NCBI RefSeq assembly: GCF_019263705.2
Contig: NZ_JADQDK010000001.1
Location: forward strand, 930,001 to 994,000
Direction: 5' to 3'
From: Pseudonocardia abyssalis
GTDB lineage: Bacteria > Actinomycetota > Actinomycetes > Mycobacteriales > Pseudonocardiaceae
DNA length: 64,000 nt
A program made the translations under genes and the position numbers. Under the pieces are notes generated by a model, which saw only the letters and a program-made list of their open reading frames with translations, had not been told where the DNA came from and ran no database searches. This document shows positions 54,379-63,448 of the stretch, piece by piece (the stretch's first letter is position 1; each line of letters opens with the position of its first letter).

Positions 54379-55452
54379 GTGCGGGTGCTCGTCGTCAACG
54401 CCGGGTCCTCGAGCATGAAGCTGCGGCTCCTCGGCGCCGCCGACACCGTCGAGCGGAGCGCGGACCTGGCCGGGGGCGTCGATCCCGCGCAGGTGACGGA
54501 CGCGCTGCGCGGCTGGCCCGTGCCCGACGCCGTCGGGCACCGCGTGGTGCACGGCGGGACGTCGTTCACCGTGCCGGTGCGGATCGACGCGGCGGTCCGC
54601 GCGCGGCTGGCGGAGCTGACCGACCTCGCCCCGCTGCACCAGCCCCCTGCCCTCGCCGCGCTCGACGCGGTGACCGCGCTGCTGCCGGACGTGCCCGCGG
54701 TCGCCTGCCTCGACACCGCCTTCCACGCGACGCTCCCCTCCGCGGCCGCCACCTACCCGGTGCCCCGCGAGTGGCGCGAGCGCCTCGGTGTCCGCCGCTA
54801 CGGGTTCCACGGGCTCTCGCACGCCTACTGCGCCGGGCGGGTCGCGGAGCTGCTGGGCGGGCCGGTCCGCCGGATCGTCACCTGTCACCTCGGGGCGGGC
54901 GCGTCGCTGGCCGCGGTGCTCGACGGGCGCAGCGTCGACACGACGATGGGCTTCACCCCGCTCGACGGCCTGGTCATGGCCACCCGCTCCGGCAGCGTCG
55001 ACCCGGGCCTCGTGCTGTGGCTGTGCGCGCGCCTGCCCCCCGACGAGGTCGCCGCCGCGCTGGAGTACCGCTCCGGGCTCACCGCGCTCGCCGGGTCGGG
55101 GGACCTACGGATCGTCGAGGCGGCCGCGGCGCGGGGCGACCCGGACGCGCTGCTCGCGCTCGACGTCCACACCCACCATCTGGTGGCCGGGATCGCCGCG
55201 ATGGCCGCGGCACTCGGTGGGCTGGACGCGCTCGCGTTCACCGGCGGGGTGGGGGAGCACTCGGCCGGGGTGCGCGGGCGGGCGGCGCGCGGGCTGGCGT
55301 TCCTCGGCGTGGACGTCGACGGACCGCTCAACCGGTCGGCCCGCGGCGACGTCGACGTCAGCACGCCGAACGCGCGCGTCCGCACCCTGGTGGTGACCGC
55401 GCGGGAGGACCTCGAGATCGCGCGCGGGACCCGTCGGGTGCTCGCCGGGTGA
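54379..55452 (+). CDS. ackA: acetate kinase
   Basis: Converts acetyl-phosphate and ADP to acetate and ATP. A short 357-aa form. Signature 1 VLVVNAGSSSMKLRLLG is at the N-terminus; RRYGFHGLSHAYCAGRV, HLGAGASLAAVLDGRSVDTT and MGFTPLDGL form the substrate and phosphate sites, and FTGGVGEHSAGVR is near the C-terminus. The catalytic Arg/Asp (ACLDTAFHATLP) are present. Co-transcribed with xfp, which supplies acetyl-phosphate. Acetyl-CoA synthetase encoded at 9.7 kb could recapture the acetate. Confidence 0.95.
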   Translation: MRVLVVNAGSSSMKLRLLGAADTVERSADLAGGVDPAQVTDALRGWPVPDAVGHRVVHGGTSFTVPVRIDAAVRARLAELTDLAPLHQPPALAALDAVTALLPDVPAVACLDTAFHATLPSAAATYPVPREWRERLGVRRYGFHGLSHAYCAGRVAELLGGPVRRIVTCHLGAGASLAAVLDGRSVDTTMGFTPLDGLVMATRSGSVDPGLVLWLCARLPPDEVAAALEYRSGLTALAGSGDLRIVEAAAARGDPDALLALDVHTHHLVAGIAAMAAALGGLDALAFTGGVGEHSAGVRGRAARGLAFLGVDVDGPLNRSARGDVDVSTPNARVRTLVVTAREDLEIARGTRRVLAG

Positions 55453-55455
55453 GGG

Positions 55456-56445
55456 TCAGCCGGTGCGCAGGACGTGGTCGAGCGCGCGCCGCGCGGTGGA
55501 CACCAGGTTCGCGGAGTCGGCGTGGGCCCAGCCGACTCGCAGCACGATCTGCGGGAACCGCTGCGGGCCCACGATGTTGCGGCTGATCGCCGCCCGCGTG
55601 CTGGCCACCTCCAGCGGCTGGCTCAGCGGGGTGGTGGCGAGGCCGAGGTCGGTGGCGGTCAGCAGCACCGCGCTGGTGGCCTCGCCCGCGCGCAGCGTGC
55701 CCACGGCGTCCGCGGTGGCGGCCGAGAGCACCATCAACACCGAGGCGTCGACGTGCTCGATGCTGTGCGGGGGCTGGACCAGGCCGGACCGGGGGAAGGG
55801 CCGCATCGGGACGTCGCCGGCCCGCCCACCGGCGACCGCGACGGCATCGGCCCGGATGCCGTCGCCCGAGCCGGTGTAGCGGCCGGTCCACATCGCGAGC
55901 TCGGCGGCGTAGCCCGCCTGCTGGCGCTGCAGGGTCGCGGACCGGGTGAGCATCTCCAGGAGCTGCCGGCGTGCGTTGCCCGGCCCCACGACGTGCAGGT
56001 GTGCGCCCCACCCCGCGGCCGCACGGACCAGGGCGTCGAGCACGGCCTGGTCGACGTGGCGGGCCGCGAACCGCCTGCGGTCGGTGTGCCGGCGCGGGAT
56101 CGCCCCGGCCAGCCGCACCGCCCCGGGGGCCGGAACGGCGTCGGTCGGCCGGACGTGCGCGAGGTGGTCGGAGTCCTGCGGGTCGGGGAATCGGTCGACC
56201 CGCGCGGAGAAGCCCAGACCGGCGAGCGCGACGAGCAGGTGGTGCAGGCCCGCACCGCAGCTCAGCAGCAGGTCCCGGCCCTCGGGATCGGTGGCGGGCA
56301 GGCGCCGGTCCGGGTCGGCGAACAGGTCGACGCCCTCGGGACCGATCCGCCAGCGCCACGGCTGCGAGTTGTGGACCGACGGCGCGTGGATCGCGTACTC
56401 GACGGCCCGGCGCAGCACCGCCACGTCGGAAGGGACGGTCGGCAC
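55456..56445 (-). CDS. Acg-type nitroreductase-family FMN-binding protein
   Basis: A 329-aa member of the Acg/Rv2032-Rv3131 nitroreductase-like family: LRRAVEYAIHAPSVHNSQPW at the N-terminus, DRRLPATDPEGRDLLLSCGA, GAIPRRHTDRRRFAARHVDQ, HVDASVLMVLSAATADAV and LRVGWAHADS. M. tuberculosis homologues belong to the DosR dormancy regulon and bind FMN, without a known nitroreductase reaction. GTG start with GGAGGG 6 nt upstream. Convergent with ackA and divergent from the universal stress protein gene. Confidence 0.9.
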   Translation of the reverse strand: MPTVPSDVAVLRRAVEYAIHAPSVHNSQPWRWRIGPEGVDLFADPDRRLPATDPEGRDLLLSCGAGLHHLLVALAGLGFSARVDRFPDPQDSDHLAHVRPTDAVPAPGAVRLAGAIPRRHTDRRRFAARHVDQAVLDALVRAAAGWGAHLHVVGPGNARRQLLEMLTRSATLQRQQAGYAAELAMWTGRYTGSGDGIRADAVAVAGGRAGDVPMRPFPRSGLVQPPHSIEHVDASVLMVLSAATADAVGTLRAGEATSAVLLTATDLGLATTPLSQPLEVASTRAAISRNIVGPQRFPQIVLRVGWAHADSANLVSTARRALDHVLRTG

Positions 56446-56692
56446 AGGGCACCCTCCGGTTCCGGTCTCCGAGGTGGACGACCGGGTTCCACACCACCGA
56501 ACAGGCGACCTGCCGGTGACCGGACGCTACGCCGTCGTGCCGCGGACGGGGCCGGGACAGGCCGGATCGGGAGGGGATGTGGTCGCCTCCCGATCCGGGC
56601 GGCGCGGAGACGGCGGGTCCGGGCCGCGATCGTGGTCGGTGCGGAGGGCCCACCGAGCGGTGAGCATCGCCCCCGCACCCCCGTCCGCAGCA

Positions 56693-56706
56693 GGGCCGAA
56701 GGTCCC
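56693..56706. promoter_or_regulatory. possible DosR-like dyad upstream of the Usp gene
   Basis: GGGCCGAAGGTCCC agrees with the core of the mycobacterial DosR box (GGGACTWWAGTCCC) at 11 of 14 positions. It lies ~104 bp before the Usp start and ~250 bp from the Acg-type gene, two families that belong to the DosR regulon in M. tuberculosis. Speculative in GC-rich sequence. Confidence 0.3.
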
Positions 56707-56809
56707 GATCATCCGGGCCCCGCGACGACCCGGGTCGGGTCGGGAGCCGCTGGGCCGGCGGCCCCGGCCGCGCGACCCTGGGGGCCGGCCCCAACCCGAG
56801 GAGACGGCG

Positions 56810-57712
56810 ATGAGTGAGCAGGACATCCGGCGGACCGTGGTGGTCGGCGTCGACGGGTCGCCGAGCGCGACCGACGCCGTGCGCTGGGGAGCGGCCGAGG
56901 CCGCGCGGCTCGGAGTCCCGCTGCGCCTGGTGATCGCGTTCGGCTGGCCCGCCGACGACGCGGGGACCCTCGGCGGCGCGTACCGCGAGCGGTTGCTCGG
57001 CCACGCCCGCGGGCAGCTCGCGGAGGCGGCCGCGGTCGCCGCGGGGGAGCAGCCCGGCATCATGGTGGAGCAGCAGCTCGTCGTCGGCTCGCCGATCGCG
57101 GTGCTCGGCGCCGAGGCCCGGCGCGCGCGGCTCGTGGTCATCGGGGACCGGGGCACGGGCCGGGTGGAGGGGCTGCTGGTCGGTTCCGTCGCCGTGGCGC
57201 TCGCCGCGCACGCCGCCTGCCCGGTCGTCGTGGTGCGGTGGGCCGAGCGGGACTCCGCCGCCACGGGGTCCCTGCCGGTGGTGCTCGGCGTCGACGGGTC
57301 GGCGACGAGCGAGGCCGCGATCGCGTTCGCGTTCGCCGCCGCGGCGGCCCGGAAGGTCCCGCTGGTGGCGGTGCACACCTGGTCGGGAATGGTGTTCGAC
57401 CCGAGCACGGCGTCGATGGGGATCGACTGGGAGGCGATCGAGAACGCCGAGCGGCGGCTGTTGGCCGATCAGCTCGCCGGCTGGGCGGAGAAGCACCCGG
57501 AGACGGTCGTCGAGCAGGTCGTCACCCGGGACCGGCCCGCGCACAGCCTGCTGGAGCAGGCGGCGCGGGCGCAGCTGGTCGTGATCGGGTCGCACGGGCA
57601 CGGCACGCTCGCCGGGCTGATCCTCGGCTCGGTCGGGCACGCGCTGGTGCACCGCTCGCCGTGCCCGGTCGCGGTCGTCCGCCCGGACACCGCCCAGCCG
57701 TACTCGGCCTAG
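56810..57712 (+). CDS. tandem-domain universal stress protein
   Basis: Two UspA domains in 300 aa. Domain 1 (residues ~8-145) opens RTVVVGVDGSPSATDAVRWG and has the ATP-loop GDRGTGRVEGLLVGSVA. Domain 2 (~153-295) opens VVLGVDGSATSEAAIAFAFA with GSHGHGTLAGLILGSVG. Both G-2x-G-9x-G(S) motifs are intact, so ATP binding is likely. The family accompanies dormancy and hypoxia responses in actinobacteria. ATG with GAGGAG 6 nt upstream. A possible DosR-like box is in the preceding region. Confidence 0.93.
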   Translation: MSEQDIRRTVVVGVDGSPSATDAVRWGAAEAARLGVPLRLVIAFGWPADDAGTLGGAYRERLLGHARGQLAEAAAVAAGEQPGIMVEQQLVVGSPIAVLGAEARRARLVVIGDRGTGRVEGLLVGSVAVALAAHAACPVVVVRWAERDSAATGSLPVVLGVDGSATSEAAIAFAFAAAAARKVPLVAVHTWSGMVFDPSTASMGIDWEAIENAERRLLADQLAGWAEKHPETVVEQVVTRDRPAHSLLEQAARAQLVVIGSHGHGTLAGLILGSVGHALVHRSPCPVAVVRPDTAQPYSA

Positions 57713-57719
57713 CGGGTCC

Positions 57720-57902
57720 CTACTCGGTGCGCCGGATCGCCCGGAGCTCGACGGTCGAGGGCGGTGTGACGAGCGAGGCGGGGTCCTCGACCTGGTGCCC
57801 GTCGACCAGCACCCAGCCGTCGTGCGGGTGGTCGCGGGCGCGGGCCCCGGTGATGCCGGCCTGCACCAGCCGGTCCAGCACGGTGCTTCGCGACGTCGTC
57901 AT
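57720..57902 (-). CDS. 60-aa S4-like putative RNA-binding protein
   Basis: A 60-aa protein with an S4-domain-like pattern: VLDRLVQAGITGARARDHPH, then WVLVDGHQVEDPASLVTPPS and TVELRAI. The loop-strand 'V.VDG..V.DP...V' is how S4 domains present their RNA-binding surface. No catalytic domain is attached. ATG with an excellent ribosome-binding site (AGGAGG, 7-nt spacer), which is the main support that it is real. Lies between the Usp and FdhF genes on the opposite strand. Confidence 0.72.
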   Translation of the reverse strand: MTTSRSTVLDRLVQAGITGARARDHPHDGWVLVDGHQVEDPASLVTPPSTVELRAIRRTE

Positions 57903-58025
57903 CGGTCGTCCTCCTGGAGACGGGTGGACCGACATCTCGGACCGCCCCGGGCGGGGACGGGCCGAACGGCCCGGGAAACCTGGACCTCCCCGGTTGCGCC
58001 GCGCCGAAGCGGGTACGTCAGCTCC

Positions 58026-60398
58026 ATGAAGCAGCCCAAGCGCCGGACCACGGACTACGACGAGTCGGACCTGCGCGTGACCCACCCGGAGCACTGGGCG
58101 GCCGGGGTCCCGGGTGTGGCGGTGTCGCTCAAGCGCGCGTTCGAGCGCATGGGCGCCTCCCGCACCGCCCGCACGCTGACGAAGCTCAACCAGGCCGAGG
58201 GCTTCGACTGCATGAGCTGTGCCTGGCCGGACCCCGACCCGGGGCACCGCTCGATCGCCGAGTTCTGCGAGAACGGCGCCAAGGCCGTGGCCGAGGAGGC
58301 GACGACCGACCGCGCGACCCCGGAGTTCTTCGCGCGGCACAGCATCGCCGAGCTCGACGAGCGCTCGGAGTACTGGCTGGGGCAGCAGGGCCGGATCACG
58401 AACCCGATGGTCAAGCAGCCGGGTGACACCCACTACCGGCCCATCGACTGGGAGGGCGCGTTCGCGCTGATCGGGCGCGAGCTCCAGGCGTTGGACAGCC
58501 CCGACGAGGCGACCTTCTACACCTCGGGCCGGGCGTCGAACGAGGCCGCGTTCGCCTACCAGCTCCTCGCGCGGGCGTTCGGCACGAACAACCTGCCGGA
58601 CTGCTCGAACATGTGCCACGAGTCGACGTCGATCGCGCTGCAGGAGTCGATCGGGATCGGCAAGGCCAGCGTCGTGATGAGCGACCTCGAGACCGCCGAC
58701 CTGATCATCATCGCCGGGCAGAACCCCGGCACCAACCACCCGCGCATGCTGACGCACCTGGAGATGGCCAAGGAGCGTGGCGCGAAGATCCTGACGATCA
58801 ACCCGCTGCGCGAGGCCGGTCTGACCCGCTTCAAGAACCCGCAGCGGCCCAAGGGGGTCATCGGGCACGGCACGGCGCTGTCGGACCTGCACCTGCCGAT
58901 CCGGATCAACGGCGACCTCGCGCTGTTCCAGGCGATCGGGTCGCTGCTCGTCGAGTGGGACGCGCTCGACCACGAGTTCATCGAGCGCCACACCACCGGC
59001 TTCGACGCCTGGAAGAGGCACGTCGAGGCGCTGGACTGGGACGCGGTGCTGGCCTCCACCGGGCTGACCCGTGAGGAGATCACGCGCGCCGCGGAGATGC
59101 TGCGCGACTCCCGCGGCACCGTGTTCTGCTGGGCGATGGGTGTCACCCAGCACCGCAACGGCGTTGCGACGATCAAGGAGATCACGAACGTCGCGCTGGC
59201 CCAGGGCAACATCGGGCGCCAGGGGGCCGGGCTGTTCCCCGTCCGCGGGCACTCCAACGTGCAGGGCGACCGCACCATGGGCATCTGGGAGCGGGTGCCG
59301 GACGCCTTCCTGGACTCGCTGCAGAAGGAGTTCGGGTTCGACCCGCCGCGCGAGCACGGGCTCGACACCGTCGACTCGGTGCGGGCGATGCGCGACGGGA
59401 AGGTGAAGGTCTTCGTCGGGCTCGGCGGCAACTTCGCGCAGGCCACCCCGGACACCGACGTGACGGCGACGGCGCTGCGCCGCACGCGGCTGACCGTCCA
59501 GATCTCGACGAAGGTCAACCGCAGCCACCTCGTGTGCGGCGAGATCGCCCTGATCCTCCCCGCGCTCGGGCGCACGGAGAAGGACGTGCAGGCCACCGGG
59601 CCGCAGTGGATCTCCGTCGAGGACTCGACGTGCTCGGTGCACTCCAGCCGCGGCCCGCTGCCGCCCGCCGGACCGCTGCTGCGCTCGGAGGTCGCGATCG
59701 TCACCGGGATCGCCGAGGCCGCGCTGGGGGACCGGTACGGCATCGACTGGTCCCCGATGCGCCAGGACTACCGCCGCATCCGCGAGCACATCGCGCGCGT
59801 GGTGCCGGGCTGCGAGAGCTACGAGGTCAACGCGCGGCGCCCCGGCGGGTTCGTCCTGCCGCACCCGCCGCGCGACTCCCGGACGTTCCCGACGGAGTCC
59901 GGGTCGGCCGAGTTCGTCGTGTCGCCGGTGGAGGTGCTGCACGTGCCCGACGGGCACCTGCTGCTGCAGACGATGCGCAGCCACGACCAGTTCAACACCA
60001 CGATCTACGGGCTGTCGGACCGTTACCGCGGGATCGAGGGCGGACGTCGCGTGGTGTTCCTGCACCGCGACGACATCGCGGCGCTGGGCTTCGACGACGG
60101 CGACCACGTCGACCTGTCGACCCGCTGGGACGACGACGACATCGAGCGCTGCGCCCGCGACTTCCGGATCGTGGAGTACGACACCCCGCGCGGCACGGCG
60201 GCGGCCTACTACCCGGAGACCAACCCGCTCGTGCCGCTGGACCACGTCGCGGAGGGCAGCCACCAGCCCGCGTCCAAGTCGGTGATCATCTCGCTGTCCC
60301 GCGCGGGTGCGGCGCAGGGGACCACGACCGGCGGGCAGAACGGGGTCGACGCCGAGGAGGGGGAGAAGGACTACCCGCGCCCCGAGCACCTGTCCTGA
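58026..60398 (+). CDS. FdhF/YdeP-family molybdopterin oxidoreductase
   Basis: A 790-aa molybdopterin-dependent oxidoreductase of the YdeP/FdhF (Rv2900c) type. Visible: FDCMSCAWPDPDPGHRSIAE, YTSGRASNEAAFAYQLLARA, the Mo-ligand region LPDCSNMCHESTSIALQESI, IIAGQNPGTNHPRMLTHLEM, GVTQHRNGVATIKEITNVAL, GHSNVQGDRTMGI and the C-terminal molydopterin-dinucleotide domain (LLLQTMRSHDQFNTTIYGLS). Often annotated as formate dehydrogenase alpha subunit, but the N-terminal 4Fe-4S Cys cluster of true enzymes is not obvious and the reaction is uncertain. No FdhD or partner subunits nearby. ATG start. Confidence 0.92.
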   Translation: MKQPKRRTTDYDESDLRVTHPEHWAAGVPGVAVSLKRAFERMGASRTARTLTKLNQAEGFDCMSCAWPDPDPGHRSIAEFCENGAKAVAEEATTDRATPEFFARHSIAELDERSEYWLGQQGRITNPMVKQPGDTHYRPIDWEGAFALIGRELQALDSPDEATFYTSGRASNEAAFAYQLLARAFGTNNLPDCSNMCHESTSIALQESIGIGKASVVMSDLETADLIIIAGQNPGTNHPRMLTHLEMAKERGAKILTINPLREAGLTRFKNPQRPKGVIGHGTALSDLHLPIRINGDLALFQAIGSLLVEWDALDHEFIERHTTGFDAWKRHVEALDWDAVLASTGLTREEITRAAEMLRDSRGTVFCWAMGVTQHRNGVATIKEITNVALAQGNIGRQGAGLFPVRGHSNVQGDRTMGIWERVPDAFLDSLQKEFGFDPPREHGLDTVDSVRAMRDGKVKVFVGLGGNFAQATPDTDVTATALRRTRLTVQISTKVNRSHLVCGEIALILPALGRTEKDVQATGPQWISVEDSTCSVHSSRGPLPPAGPLLRSEVAIVTGIAEAALGDRYGIDWSPMRQDYRRIREHIARVVPGCESYEVNARRPGGFVLPHPPRDSRTFPTESGSAEFVVSPVEVLHVPDGHLLLQTMRSHDQFNTTIYGLSDRYRGIEGGRRVVFLHRDDIAALGFDDGDHVDLSTRWDDDDIERCARDFRIVEYDTPRGTAAAYYPETNPLVPLDHVAEGSHQPASKSVIISLSRAGAAQGTTTGGQNGVDAEEGEKDYPRPEHLS

Positions 60399-60422
60399 AC
60401 CGCACCGGGGCATCCTCGGGGG

Positions 60423-60965
60423 ATGAACGCCACCGACGTCCTCGCGGACGCCTTCTCCCGCGTGCGGGACAGCGCGCACGCCGCCGTCGCCGACCTCACC
60501 GCCGGGCAGCTCGCGTGGCGGGCCGACCCGGCGGCGAACACCGTCGCCTGGCTGCTCTGGCACCTCGCCCGAGTGCAGGACGACCATGTGGCGGGTGTCG
60601 CGGGGAGCCCGCAGGTGTGGACCGCCCAGGGCTGGTCGGAGAGGTTCGCCCTCCCGTTCGACGACGCCGAGATCGGTTACGGCCACCACGCCGCCGACGT
60701 CGCCGCGGTGCACCCGGACCCACCCGACCTGCTCACCGGCTACCTCGACGCCGTCCTCGCCCGCACCGGGGAGTACCTGGCGACGCTGACCGACACCGAT
60801 CTCGACCGCGTCGTCGACGAGGACTGGGACCCGCCCGTCACGCTGGGGGTGCGACTGGTCAGCATCGTCGACGACGACCTGCAGCACGTCGGGCAGGCCG
60901 CCCTGCTGCGGGGGATCGTGTTGCGCGAGGCGGTGGAACCGGACACGGTGACAGGGCGGGCCTGA
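60423..60965 (+). CDS. DinB/maleylpyruvate-isomerase-like (DUF664) protein
   Basis: A 180-aa four-helix-bundle protein of the DinB_2/DUF664 group. Metal-binding His residues are in TVAWLLWHLARVQDDHVAGV and SIVDDDLQHVGQAALLRGIV, the usual three-His pattern. Related proteins are mycothiol-dependent transferases or isomerases, which would fit an actinobacterium; no substrate can be assigned. ATG 6 nt after CATCCT, a possible leaderless -10. 24 bp downstream of the fdhF-like gene and 24 bp upstream of idi. Confidence 0.88.
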   Translation: MNATDVLADAFSRVRDSAHAAVADLTAGQLAWRADPAANTVAWLLWHLARVQDDHVAGVAGSPQVWTAQGWSERFALPFDDAEIGYGHHAADVAAVHPDPPDLLTGYLDAVLARTGEYLATLTDTDLDRVVDEDWDPPVTLGVRLVSIVDDDLQHVGQAALLRGIVLREAVEPDTVTGRA

Positions 60966-60989
60966 CGCCGCGGTGGCAGGCTGGGCGCC

Positions 60990-61535
60990 ATGCCCCCCAC
61001 CCCCGAGCAGGTCGTCCTCGTCGACGACGACGGGCGCCCGGTCGGCGTCGCCGACAAGGCCACCGTCCACGGCACGAGCACGCCCCGGCACCTGGCGTTC
61101 TCCTGCTACGGGTTCGACGCGTCCGGTCGCGTCCTGGTGACGCAGCGGGCGCGCGACAAGCGGGCGTTCCCGCTGGTCTGGACGGGCACCTGTTGCGGCC
61201 ACCCCGCACCGGGGGAGGACCTGGCCGATGCGGTGCACCGGCGGCTCGACCACGAGCTCGGGGTCCGCGCCCACGACCTGCGCCTGGTCCTGCCCGACTT
61301 CGGCTACCGCGCGTCGGACGCGGGCGGGATCGAGGAGTACGAGTTCTGCCCGGTCTTCGTCTGCACCCTCGACGCCGACCCCCGCCCGCTGCGCGGCGAG
61401 GTCGAGGCGTGGCAGTGGTGGGGCTGGGAGCGGTTCCTCGACGCAGCTGCGGCGGGCGAGCTGTCTCCGTGGGCCGCGCTGCAGGCCCCGCTGCTCGCCG
61501 ACCTGGGCGACCCCCGCACCCGCCGCACCGGCTGA
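60990..61535 (+). CDS. idi: isopentenyl-diphosphate delta-isomerase, type 1
   Basis: Interconverts IPP and DMAPP using Mg2+/Zn2+ in a Nudix fold, 181 aa. The catalytic Cys is in VWTGTCCGHPAPGEDLADAV and the catalytic Glu in GGIEEYEFCPVFVC; the Nudix-like LDHELGVRA and WQWWGWERFLDA segments are intact. Works downstream of the MEP pathway begun by dxs. ATG start; CAGGCT lies 7 nt upstream as a possible leaderless -10. Convergent with a globin pseudogene. Confidence 0.95.
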   Translation: MPPTPEQVVLVDDDGRPVGVADKATVHGTSTPRHLAFSCYGFDASGRVLVTQRARDKRAFPLVWTGTCCGHPAPGEDLADAVHRRLDHELGVRAHDLRLVLPDFGYRASDAGGIEEYEFCPVFVCTLDADPRPLRGEVEAWQWWGWERFLDAAAAGELSPWAALQAPLLADLGDPRTRRTG

Positions 61536-61541
61536 GCGACT

Positions 61542-61854
61542 CAGCGGGGGGTACGGGGCGCCTCGCCCCCAGCGCGGGGACGGCAGGTTCTGCGGTGGGG
61601 TCGCACCGGGGGCGGAGTCGGCCCGCGCGATCCGGGTGCCCCACTCGACGTACGCGACCGGTGCCGACCGGAACTCCGGGCCGCCGGACACCTCGCCGAG
61701 CCGGCGGGCCACGTGCTCACGGTGATCGGGGCTCATCCGGCGGGAACACCGGTTCGAGCGTCGGGTCGGCCGCCACCCGGTCGTCGAGCACCTCGGTGAG
61801 CCGGAGCAGGGCGGAGTGGCCGCCGCACCAGTCGTAGAGCGTCGGATGCGGCAC
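61542..61854 (-). pseudogene. group II truncated haemoglobin, frameshifted and internally deleted
   Basis: The minus strand begins like a trHbO-type globin: PHPTLYDWCGGHSALLRLTE, then VLDDRVAADPTLEPVFP, after which the frame ends. A second frame continues MSPDHREHVARRLGEVSGGP and jumps to EFRSAPVAYVEWGTRIARAD and PRWGRGAP, the usual C-terminus. The ~40 residues in between, which include the proximal-His region, are missing. One frameshift plus one deletion make it non-functional. Confidence 0.7.
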
Positions 61855-62187
61855 ACGCCCCGCTCATCACAGCGTTGCGCCCGTCCACGGTAGCGGCTTC
61901 GGGCGTCACCCGGACGGGGTTCGCTCGTTGTACCCACCGAGCGCCCTGGACGCCCGCCGGTCGCGACGAACGGCGTTCCTGAGAACGCGTCCGGCGTCCG
62001 GCGCATCGCGCTGAGCCGATCGGGTCACCCGCACCGTCGGTCGTCGCGCCACGGGAGCATCTGGCCGTGCGGACGCAACCCGGGTTCTCAGATTCGGCTC
62101 CGCCCACGCACCCGTTCGTACGGTCGGCTCCCAGCCCTCGGACGCTCCCCGCGACGAATCCTTCCCGAGGGTGGAAGGAGACCAGCC
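61855..62187. other. intergenic region before a secreted-protein gene
   Basis: About 330 bp without a recognisable gene. It should contain the promoter of the secreted protein at 62188; only that gene's AAGGAG ribosome-binding site near 62,175 is clear. Confidence 0.4.
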
Positions 62188-63069
62188 ATGGGCCGCCACC
62201 GGCTCCGTCCCGTTTCCCGCCCCGGACGTCCGCGGCACGCCGCGCACCGGGGCTCCGTCCGGCTCGCCCCCGCGGCCCCGATGGCGCTCGCGGCGGCCCT
62301 GCTCGTCGCCGGTCCCGGCGTCGCCTTCGCCGACGACGACCCGCCGCCCGCCCCGGTCGACGACGCGGGCACGCTGCTCGGCTCGGCGCTGGGCACCGGC
62401 CCGGACGCCTCCGACGTCGCGGACGGCTCCGGCTCCGACGGGTCCGATTCCTCCGACCCGGGTTCCGGCGGCTCGGACGGGTCCGACGGACCCGTCACGG
62501 GTGCCGACGTCGTCGAGGGCAGCGGTGCGGTGGCCGCGGACGAGGCGGCGGGAGGGGAGGAGGAGCAGTCCGCGGCCGCCCTCCCCGCGGCCGGGGCCGG
62601 ATCCACGGACGTGACGCTGCTGGAGAAGAACGGCTCCGGCGTCACCGGCAGCGCCACGATCGACGCCGAGCGCGTCGTCGCGACGGCCACGGGCCTGGAC
62701 CCGGACTCCCGCTACGTCAGCTTCTTCTACGGCGCGACGAGCAGTGCGACCAACAACAACCCCTGCATCCTCGACGGCACCAACCCGCTGCCCTCGGACC
62801 AGACGATCGGGGAGTGGGACGTCGACGAGGACGGCAACGGCACGCTCTCGGCGGCCAACCCGCTCGGGGCCCGCTACACGCTGCAGGCCGGGACCATCTC
62901 GATCCGCGAGGTCCAGCACGACTTCTCCACGGCCACGGCGCTCCCCGTCAACCCTCTGAGCTACACGCTCGTGGCGTGCGGGGAGGTGGAGCGCCTCGAG
63001 ATCCTCGACCCGGTCACGGATCTGGTCCCGGCGCTGCCGAAGTTCCCCAGCATTCCGCCGTTGTCCTGA
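62188..63069 (+). CDS. secreted protein with Asp/Ser/Gly-rich linker
   Basis: A 293-aa exported protein of unknown function. A long basic n-region leads to a signal peptide with probable cleavage after GVAFA (residue 48). Residues ~50-140 are an acidic Asp/Ser/Gly/Ala-rich spacer (SDGSDSSDPGSGGSDGSDGP). The C-terminal ~150 residues form a beta-rich domain (TDVTLLEKNGSGVTGSATID, YVSFFYGATSSATNNNPCIL, GEWDVDEDGNGTLSA) with two Cys, loosely like CHRD or superoxide-dismutase-type immunoglobulin folds. ATG with AAGGAG 7 nt upstream. Not in an operon. Confidence 0.82.
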   Translation: MGRHRLRPVSRPGRPRHAAHRGSVRLAPAAPMALAAALLVAGPGVAFADDDPPPAPVDDAGTLLGSALGTGPDASDVADGSGSDGSDSSDPGSGGSDGSDGPVTGADVVEGSGAVAADEAAGGEEEQSAAALPAAGAGSTDVTLLEKNGSGVTGSATIDAERVVATATGLDPDSRYVSFFYGATSSATNNNPCILDGTNPLPSDQTIGEWDVDEDGNGTLSAANPLGARYTLQAGTISIREVQHDFSTATALPVNPLSYTLVACGEVERLEILDPVTDLVPALPKFPSIPPLS

Positions 63070-63448
63070 CCCGATCCGATCGATCGGGGCCCGGTAATGG
63101 TGGACGCACGGTGATATCGGACCGTCAACCCCCTGTTCGGGCCCCACGCGACCCGGGTGACGGGCGATCCCCGTTAGGGGGGTCCGACACGGTGCGTAGT
63201 TCTGGGATTCGATGTTCGGACGATCGGGTGATGCGCAAGTGCGGAGAGTGACGGTAACGCGGTGACCAGAGGGTATTCCTGGAGCCGGAGCCTCCCGGAA
63301 TAGACGAGTATCCTCACGTCGAGTATTTGTCTTCATCCGATAGTGGTAGTTGATAGTGGTGGCACGGGTGAATCCGGATAGCTTTATTCCTGTCAGCGAG
63401 GCTCCCCCTCACAGGCTGGCATTCGGATCACTCGACAGGAGAAGTACT
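63070..63448. other. long leader/intergenic region, relatively AT-rich
   Basis: About 380 bp without a supported gene and clearly less GC-rich toward its right half. It contains a direct repeat GATAGTGGT (two copies, 13 bp apart, near 63,340-63,360) and several TANNNT hexamers, consistent with a strong or regulated promoter and a leader for the small secreted protein. Confidence 0.4.
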
